DNA of 64,000 bases from Forficula auricularia. Lineage: Eukaryota; Arthropoda; Insecta; Dermaptera; Forficulidae. Position numbers and translations under genes: made by a program. A model generated the notes under the pieces. The model saw only the letters and a list, made by a program, of their open reading frames with translations, was not told where the DNA came from and did not search any database. Below are positions 56,970 through 64,000 of this stretch, one piece after another (within the stretch, counting starts at the first letter, position 1; each line of letters begins with the position of its first letter). The stretch lies in contig JALMQS010000916.1 in the NCBI GenBank assembly GCA_024734495.1, positions 62,001 through 126,000 of the forward strand. Reading direction: 5' to 3'.

Positions 56970-57980
56970 AATAATTCTAGGAATTATAAGAGAAAAATAT
57001 AATTCAAATAGTATTTTATATGTAATTTTTCGTTAAGTGCTTTACATATAAAATAAAAATATTAAAAACAAACTTTTTAAAAAACTATCTTTTATTTCAA
57101 AATGGACTATAAAATAGAAGATAGTTATTTTGTCAGTATCTGAAAAATTCTGCACTCACATGACAAAAAATAAAAGCCTGGGCGCTTTTAATTTGAAATT
57201 AAATTTATATTGTGAGAATGGAATTTTTTTAGAAACTGAACGAAAAAATATTTTCTATTTTTTTAGTGCATTTTGAAATCAAATACACTTGTTTCACTTT
57301 TTTAAATATATCCATTTGTAACTTTGCATTTATTCGATATGGGTCAATTCGAAAAATGTTAAAGATAAGAAACAAGCAGATCCACCAACCTTTTCAGCAG
57401 GCAGAATTTCAGAAATAATATTTCCTGTCGAACGAGCCACGCACCATTTTTTTACTTTATTTTTTTTTTGTTAAAGCAAACAAGCAATCGTGCTACAGTT
57501 GCGACCACATCGTCCCTTCCCAGCGGGTGAGTTCCTGGTCACACACTTGCCTGATCCAATGTAAAAAAACAAAACAAAAAAAGAAATTGTTATATTTATT
57601 TTTTTGAAGAAAAAAAGATAACTGAGAATTAAGTCATCATAGGACAATTTAAAAATATTTAAAATTGAGACGTCTGTATTTATTTTGCAGAGCTAAGGGC
57701 ATCAAATTATTTTCGACTGATGTTGTCGCAACATGGAAACAGTTTTCTAAACCAACACCAGTAATTAGTGTTCTCACTTGTGATTTGACGTGTTTCATAC
57801 AAAGCTGATGAAAAAATATATACATATTAGTCAAATATTCGGCGCCTATTAACGCAACCCGCAATGCAGGGCGTTCTATTTGAATGCATACCCTTCACCT
57901 TACAGGCGAGGCGCTGAATTATTTCAATCAAAGGCTTGCTTAATCATGTCAAAAATACACTTACATGTCTTTCTGTATCT
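56970..57980. other. Intergenic DNA without recognised gene
   Basis: A 71-codon minus-strand frame (57649-57864) shows no family features. Nothing else is supportable. Confidence 0.4.
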
Positions 57981-58004
57981 TTTAGCCTGCCGTGAAACAA
58001 AACA

Positions 58005-58060
58005 AAAAAAAAGTTGAAACTTTTTCAAGACTCCGTATGCCCACCAGTAAGAGTCACCTT
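58005..58060 (+). repeat. Short repeat AAAACTTTTTCAAGACT, copy 1 of 3
   Basis: The block AAACTTTTTCAAGACT recurs at 60712-60760 and 61080-61125, each followed by different CT-rich text. It could be a terminal hairpin (AAAAAGT..ACTTTTT) of another Helitron-like family. Confidence 0.4.
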
Positions 58061-58061
58061 A

Positions 58062-58260
58062 TAAACTTAGTACCTGGAGCCACCAAGCGATGCACGGTAA
58101 CCCCTGACCCCCACCACTACACACCCACCCCACCCCAACCGCGCCTCTCACCCCCGGATCCCCCACAACTGCACCCCACCTCCTGCACCTCCCACATCCA
58201 CCCCACCCCGCACCCTGTTCTTGCATTTCTAGCTTTCTTCTTGGTCCACATATTATGTGT
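58062..58260 (-). mobile_element. Helitron-like family, 3' part
   Basis: Minus-strand end with hairpin (complement of CCACCAAGCGATGCACGGTA) followed by a C-rich stretch on the + strand, as in 13757-14447. Confidence 0.5.
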
Positions 58261-58407
58261 ATATTTGTTTACTCGTACACCAATGTGCCCACATTCCTTC
58301 AAATTGAAAACATTATAAAAAAAGAAATAGGAAAATAATAATAAAAAATAGCACTTCATGCTGTGAGATCTCAGGCTCCAATTCGACTACAATAATGAAA
58401 ATACGAA

Positions 58408-58675
58408 AGAGGCGACGGTGGGTCAGTGGTCAGAGATGTCGGGCCGCTGTCCTGAAGTATGCTGGTTCGAGACTCGAGTCTCGGCAGATATTTGCAGTCG
58501 CCTCCTCTTGGAAAACAATGGTAAAATAACAAGAGTATAATTGTCTAGACATCCTCTCCAAACTAGCCGTTCGGAACCGGGGTTAAAAAGTAGGTCCCGT
58601 ATATCTGCGTAAAACAGCTAAACACACTCAGCACAGGTATATGTGAAGAGGTTCCGACGCCTGATCGGGCATGAC
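58408..58675 (+). mobile_element. tRNA-derived SINE, second family, copy 2
   Basis: GGCGACGGTGGGTCAGTGG (A box) and CTGGTTCGAGACTCGAG (B box) with the same tail as the minus copy at 21360-21655. Confidence 0.7.
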
Positions 58676-58870
58676 ACTATAAGAAATGAAAAAAACTCTT
58701 TCGTCATTGGTTGACAATGGATTGAGACCAGGTCGAATACGAAACCAGTATACAAAATTTTAGGCCTAATTCTCGTCAAATCGTCGGCATCGCAGAGGTA
58801 AGATGCGTTCATTATTTTAACATTTACTAACTTAATTTAGACTAAGTGTAAAAATGACGAGATATAACTA

Positions 58871-59825
58871 TTAGGTCATTCAATAAGTCCGTAGGATGAC
58901 ACATAGATGGCGTTACTAGAATTTTCACATATGATTTTTATTTAGTACTAACCTTCAAACGATACGTGTATAAATTTGACAGCAATCTGACCATTGATTC
59001 GTGAGTTATAGCATTTTGTGGGAAGCAACTTTTGTTATTAAAAAAAATGGGAAAAAGTGAATTTCGAGTTTTAATAAAGCATTGCTTTTTGATGAAAAAA
59101 ATACAGTGGAAACCAAACAATGGCTTGATAAACATTATCCGAACTCTGCTCCATCGAGACAAATGGTAGAGAAGTGGATTGCTGAATTTAAACGTGGTCG
59201 TACCAGCACAAATGATGCAGAGCGCAGTGGACGCCCAAATGAGGCTGTTATTCCAGAAAACAAAAAAATCCACAAATTGGTTATGAACGATCGCAAATTG
59301 AAGGTGCACGAGCTAGCTGACATTGTAAAGATATCAGATGGTAGTGTTTTTACCATTTTACACGAACATTTGGGTATGCGAAAGCTCTGTGCAAAGTGGG
59401 TGCCGCGTGAGCTCACAGTCGACCAAAAACAACAACGAATCGATGCTTCAGAGGAGTGTTTGGCGCTGTTAAACCGCAATAAAATGGAATTCTATCGTCG
59501 ATATGTGACAATGGATAAGACATGTCTTCACTATTACACACCAGAATCCAAAAGACAGTCAGCTGAGTGGACAGCAGTCGACGAACCGAATCCAAAGCGA
59601 GCAAAGACGCAACAGTCGGCCGGTAAGGTGATGGCGTCTGTATTTTGGGATGCGAACGGAATAATATTCATTGACTATCTGCAAAAAGGAACCACCATCA
59701 ACAGCGACTAGTACTGTGCACTTTTGGATCGATTGAATACTGAAATCGCAAAGAAACGGCCACATTTGAAAAAGAAAAAAGTGTTGTTTCACCAAGACAA
59801 TGCACCGTGTCACAGATCGATGAAA
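58871..59825 (+). pseudogene. mariner element, 5' two-thirds, with nearly intact transposase
   Basis: The left terminal repeat TTAGGTCATTCAATAAGTCC is followed by an ATG at 59048. A one-base slip in an A run near 59093 breaks the frame. From 59082 it is open to 59711 with both helix-turn-helix regions, WVPRELT, and the first catalytic Asp in TMDKT (the usual Trp is Cys). One TAG follows, then FHQDNAPCH with the second Asp. It stops abruptly at about 59825, where Helitron-like sequence begins. The missing end lies inverted at 61811-62144. Confidence 0.88.
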
Positions 59826-60172
59826 ACGAATTTTTATCAATTAAATTGGCAAATTCTATTATATAGCAATATTTGTAATCAAGTATTAGTGGGTTTTAAA
59901 ATTAAAAAACCAATTATAAATAAAAGATAATTGAAAAAAATATAAACAAACTTTTTTATTGAGATTTTCATTTATCAATAATTACTTAAATTAAGAAAAG
60001 ATCAATTAAGATGAAATTTGTTAAGGTCCAGACCTAACAAGATTGTTTTCTCATCCTCAAAACTTGTTAAGAGAATTTGATTCATCAAAATCGGTAGAGC
60101 CGTTTTCAAAATAGAACTAAGATACAATAAATATATAAAGAAACAATTTTTGCTTGTTTAATAAGTAGTAGA
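59826..60172 (-). mobile_element. Helitron-like element, 5' half, inverted
   Basis: Matches the 5' half of 13757-14447 (GGTTTTAAAATTAAAAAACC, AGAGCCGTTTTC), ending at about 60172 with the family 5' end TCTACTACTTATTAAACAAG on the minus strand. Confidence 0.6.
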
Positions 60173-60185
60173 TAGATAGATAGAT

Positions 60186-60345
60186 TCCTTTTTAGCAAGC
60201 ATATCAGGACAGTCATCAAATAGATTGAAAATATTTTCTTTTTTAAATCATAAAAGAATATAAGTTTGAAAAAGAAAATATTTTCAATATGTTTGATGAC
60301 TGGCCTGATATGCTTGCTAAGAAGAGAATATTTGATAAATTGACA
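60186..60345. repeat. Inverted repeat beside hammerhead-like motif H8
   Basis: TTTTTAGCAAGCATATCAGG pairs with CCTGATATGCTTGCTAAGAA, centre near 60262. Confidence 0.7.
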
Positions 60346-60374
60346 AATATCAAGGAAGTTAATTTATTTGAGCC

Positions 60375-60405
60375 CTGAGGAAGTCAACAAAGTTGACGAA
60401 ACGTT
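60375..60405 (+). ncRNA. Hammerhead-like motif H8
   Basis: CTGAGGA, extra A, perfect stem II GTCAAC AAA GTTGAC, GAAAC, triplet GTT. Flanking TTATTTGAGCC and TGCAAAAATAA can pair as stem I with an internal loop, as natural hammerheads do. Confidence 0.7.
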
Positions 60406-60409
60406 TGCA

Positions 60410-61810
60410 AAAATAAAAATTATTTGCATAAGATATTGTCCTTATTTCCCTAGAACAACTTTATTAATTTAATCGATGGACATAAATAATCAAAATAATA
60501 ATAAATAAATTAACATAATGCGTACACTTCTCAAGGGTTAATTAGTCCTCCCCACATTCCTCACAAACGATTGATAGCTACCACCAAAAAGGTTTGTATT
60601 TGAACAATTAATTGGAAAAAATTATCAATTGATGCCTCGGCAAAGTTAATTGTGAACTAAATTTTAGTGGATTTCTCGACGCGATTAAAAATACAAAGAA
60701 ATAGAAGAAAAAGTAAAAACTTTTTCAAGACTAGGTTCGCTTGCTAGTTAGAGCCGCAACAAGTAATTTCTTTTGTGTTTTGTACATTTTTGTCTGAATT
60801 TTAATGACGTCTAATTGAATATTCTCTCTCATATATATAAGGTATCGTTTTGGTCCGAGTGCAAAAGGCCATTCCTAGAATAATAGAAATTAAGAAATTC
60901 ATCTCTAATAGTCTGAAACAGGTCTGTTCTTGTAAGTGGATGCCACTTACAAGTCCAGACCTGTTTCAGGCATCCTTGCAATACCCCTTAGCTCTAAAGA
61001 AAGAGAGATAATTCTATCCGCGCCCTTTGTAGTTATTTTCATTCTAATGAAAGAATCGCTCACCCGCACATTAAATAATAAAAAAGTGAAAACTTTTTCA
61101 AGACTCGGTACACTAGAGCTGCCCTAGTAATTATTAATAAATTTAAATATAAATTGTTCATTTATGGCTATACTATAACATCCTCTTAAAATCTCAATAG
61201 AATAATTCAAAAAATAATATTTTCTGCCTTTTGAACGAGATATTCCAAAATCTAATCAGTACTATGTATTTTGATACAAACCAACTTTTTAACTTTTCGT
61301 TCTTGGGCTATCTTGTGTATCGGAATTCAGATACACAAAGAGAAAAAATCATAGTCGAAAAATATTTTTCTCCGCGTTTCAGACATTTTAAAGCACAATG
61401 AGCAAATATTTATTTTTATGCGTGATTTAATACTATAATAGGGCCGCCTGGGAGGAGAGTAATTTTTAACCTGAGTTCATTCTAGTGGTATATATTAATA
61501 GTTTAGCTCAGTTATAAGAGTAATTAAAAATCATTACTACTTAATTGTTTTATCTTCGTTAACCACTTCACAAAAAAAGACTTACTTTTTTGAATCATAA
61601 ATATGTACTTTGCTGAATATAATTCTCTCTTTGTAAAATCATATGGAAGTTCCTCATTTTTTTATTTCGAGATAAACTCTCTAAAATTATCCCAATCCAG
61701 ATCAAAAAATGATTTTGAAAAATATTAAATTAATAATTAGTTCTGAAAAGGACAGGTTGGTTATATAATTTTTAAAATAAGAAGTTATAGCTCTTAAAAT
61801 AACTACATAA
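60410..61810. other. DNA without recognised gene
   Basis: Holds two AAAACTTTTTCAAGACT repeats (60712, 61080) and a short palindrome (about 60912-60968, GGTCTG..CAGACC type). Nothing coding. Confidence 0.4.
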
Positions 61811-62144
61811 CAGCTCATTCAATAAGTCCGTAAGGATGAAGTAAGAAGAAAAACAAAATTTTGACAACAAACTCGATTTTATTATTCAACATAGTTGCCT
61901 TCGAGGGCTGATACAACGAGTATAGCGATTTTCCAACTTTTTCGAACATACCACTTTTATAGTAGGATTTCTCTTTCTCGTCAAAATAGGCCTCAGTTTC
62001 AGCGATTACTTCATCATTGGACTTAGAAATTTTCTTTCCAGCAAGCATTCTGCCTTGAGATCTTGAAAAACAGGATAAAGTCGCTGGGTGCTAAATCTGG
62101 AGAATATGGTGGGTGGGTAAGCAATTTGAAGGCCAATTCATTCA
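61811..62144 (-). pseudogene. mariner element, missing 3' third, inverted
   Basis: Minus strand from KLNELAFKLLTHPPYSPDLA (third catalytic Asp in APSD) through a frame break to NDEVIAETEAYFDEKEKSYY, ending in the terminal repeat TCATTCAATAAGTCCGTA at 61814. It is the same family as 58871-59825 and begins where that copy stops. Confidence 0.85.
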
Positions 62145-62396
62145 ATTTTTATTTAATTAAAAAAAAAATTATATGGAATTTATTTATATACCTATATACC
62201 TACACATAATCTGTGGACCACTAGAAATCTAGAAGTGCAAAACTGGGTGCGGGGGTGGGGATGGATGTGGGGGAGTCCGGGGGTGGAGTGGGGGGGGGGC
62301 GTGGTTTCAGGGGGGGGTCGGGGGGCGTTTACTATGTATTTGTATTTTTTTTAATTTGGTTACCGTGCATCGCTCGGTGGCTCCAGGTACTATTGA
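62145..62396 (+). mobile_element. Helitron-like element, 3' half
   Basis: Contains ATTTATTTATATACCTA, a G-rich block (62248-62330) and the end hairpin TACCGTGCATCGCTCGGTGG before CCAGGTACTATT. Confidence 0.6.
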
Positions 62397-62399
62397 TTA

Positions 62400-63360
62400 A
62401 AGTATAGTGACAAAAATGCAAGGAAGTTAATTTATACAGTATTTGACTGAACTACACTCGCCTTCATCTAAATCGACCCAACTCCTAAGCGCGCATACAA
62501 AATCGTTTTTTTAAAAACGGCTAAGCTGATATATTTTTTTAAGCTCATTTATTTAGCTTTACATTAAATTTGTGATCTGAATGGCTCGAACTGGAAAAAT
62601 AATATCTCATTAGATAAAAGTACTTACATACAAAATAATTATTTTTATTGTTTACATTTCTAAAATTTGTCTGCATGCTTCAAGAATTTCGCGGTACACA
62701 AAAGTGCCGCGGCACAGTGGTTGAGAATCGCTGATCTAGAGCGTACCTACTCTTGAAATGGTTTAATTTTCATCCAATTTTTCTATGTAAAATTTCACTC
62801 GCAAATTTTGAATTTTGTAGACTTTATGATGTCCCGATATATCCCTGCTCGGCAATGAAGAGTGGAACTTTCAGTGTAGCTATCTTCATGTCATAACATG
62901 CTGAATATAAACGTCATTTTTGATTTCGTCGTAGAAATATTATAATTTTATTACAAGATATTCTTGATTCAAGTTTTTTATATATATTTTAATTATACGT
63001 CATATAAGTAATTTAACCAATTTGAATTTGGCTTTTCTTTCAATTTCTCTGGTATAGATTTTACATCTATTTAACAAAACTTATAAAAATGAGGTTATTT
63101 AATATATAAAAAGAAAAACAAACGAAATATATTCTATTTGAATTTTTTATTTAAATATATAAAATTATATCTACTTATCAAAGGTAAATAAAATTCTTGA
63201 CTATGTATATTATATAATAATATAAATTTGTTTTTTTATTATTTAAGCAATATTGTTTGTGATTAATCATTAACTTTTCTAATAAATGTAATTTTTATAT
63301 AAATATAAAATAAAACCTTATTTTTAAAATATGAGAACATCTGATTAAATGACAAAAAAT
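62400..63360. other. DNA with one hAT-like end, otherwise unrecognised
   Basis: At about 62718-62742 CACAGTGGTTGAGAATCGCTG resembles a hAT end, without a partner. The rest is AT-rich. Confidence 0.4.
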
Positions 63361-63436
63361 ATAAACTTAAGTGGATATTGATGAGGCAGTCAAAAAAGAA
63401 GAAGATAATTTACACTATCTTTTTATTCATAAAACC

Positions 63437-63468
63437 GACGTTTCGGAGGCTATTCCCTCCTTCTTCAG
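63437..63468 (-). ncRNA. Hammerhead-like motif H9
   Basis: Minus-strand copy of H10 in the left arm. The stem I strands GGTTTT and AAAACC are both present. Confidence 0.7.
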
Positions 63469-63692
63469 GGTTTTGAAAAGTCAGTGAAGGAAATCCAATG
63501 CGGCATTCCCTCTGTCTCCTCTTTCAGTGGCAGTAACAATAATATCTTGTATTTCATTCTCAGCAGAATTATAATGTAATAATATTGAAAATGAATATTG
63601 AGAATGAAATACAAGATATTATTGTTACTGCCACTGAAAGAGGAGACAGAGGAAAATGCCGCATTGATTTCCTTCACTGACTTTTCAAAACC

Positions 63693-63723
63693 CTGAAGAA
63701 GGAGGAATAGCCTCCGAAACGTC
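63693..63723 (+). ncRNA. Hammerhead-like motif H10, best example
   Basis: AAAACC (stem I), CTGAAGA, extra A, GGAGG AATAG CCTCC (stem II), GAAA, a two-pair stem III AC/GT, GTC, GGTTTT (stem I partner). All parts fit the minimal hammerhead of Penelope-like elements. Confidence 0.75.
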
Positions 63724-64000
63724 GGTTTTATGAATAAAAAGATAGTGTAAATTATCTTCTTCTTTTTTGAACTGCCTCATCAATATCCACTTAATTCACT
63801 TATCAGTCCGTCTCCAAAAATTACTCCAATCTATATAAACTTAAAATTTTAATTCTTTATAAAATAACTTCTGTACCTTATTTATGATAAAAATATAGAT
63901 AAATACAAATCTTTTATAATAAACAATCTTATAACGATAATTATTTAAAATCCAAATGTTTCGGGAGAATTTTGATCTTTATCAATGAAATTTTAAGAAA

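Larger units (their letters stand above)
63367..63794. mobile_element. 428 bp near-perfect palindrome with hammerhead-like motifs in both arms
   Basis: Arms meet at about 63580 and match almost base for base (for example AACAATAATATCTTGTATTT and complement). Each arm holds a complete CTGAAGA - GGAGG/CCTCC - GAAACGTC motif. Confidence 0.8.

Noticed and set aside
57649..57864. 71-codon minus-strand frame
   Set aside because: No recognisable family, splice sites or repeat match; length is expected by chance in this DNA.
60912..60968. Short palindrome as a possible CRISPR or terminator
   Set aside because: Single hairpin in a eukaryotic genome, no spaced repeat array and no operon context.

Overview
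This is nuclear DNA from an AT-rich, repeat-laden metazoan, most likely a pancrustacean (insect or crustacean). It has spliced genes with long introns, animal-type transposons (mariner, hAT-like, Helitron, Tigger-like, RTE-type LINEs, tRNA-derived SINEs) and no operons. The strongest placement clue is a nuclear copy of mitochondrial DNA at 50063-50532. It holds the end of cox1 directly followed by tRNA-Leu(UAA), a gene order typical of insects and crustaceans. I cannot name the species.

Two housekeeping genes fill the centre, both on the + strand. The first (18551-31304) is the alpha subunit of mitochondrial succinyl-CoA ligase. I assembled six coding exons with matching phases, giving a 330-residue protein. 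Its promoter and first coding exon lie in a tandem duplication of about 446 bp, and only the downstream copy keeps a usable splice donor. The second (33342-55820) is a radial spoke head protein of the RSPH4A/RSPH6A family, which builds the spokes of motile cilia and sperm tails. It has eleven exons and about 627 codons, with an apparent one-base frameshift in the last exon.

Left of these (1-18000) is repeat-rich DNA with a minus-strand Tigger/CENP-B-type DNA-binding exon (8826-9284) and a C2H2 zinc-finger exon (7334-7722). Further fingers below that exon are broken by frame changes. The left part also holds a Helitron inserted in a hairpin, a 2.2 kb palindrome, LINE ends, SINEs and a hAT-like element containing the only assembly gap (100 N). 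The introns of both genes are packed with mariner relics, foldback elements and the mitochondrial fragment. The right end (56000-64000) holds more mariner relics, including one split together with a Helitron-like element by an inferred inversion, and a near-perfect 428 bp palindrome.

The most interesting hidden signal is a recurrent RNA motif. At nine or more places the sequence reads CTGANGA, then a hairpin, then GAAAC, then a short stem ending in GTC or GTT. This is the layout of the minimal hammerhead ribozymes carried by Penelope-like retroelements. Several motifs sit as inverted pairs at the two ends of foldback elements. No Penelope reverse transcriptase was seen, so these look like non-autonomous derivatives.
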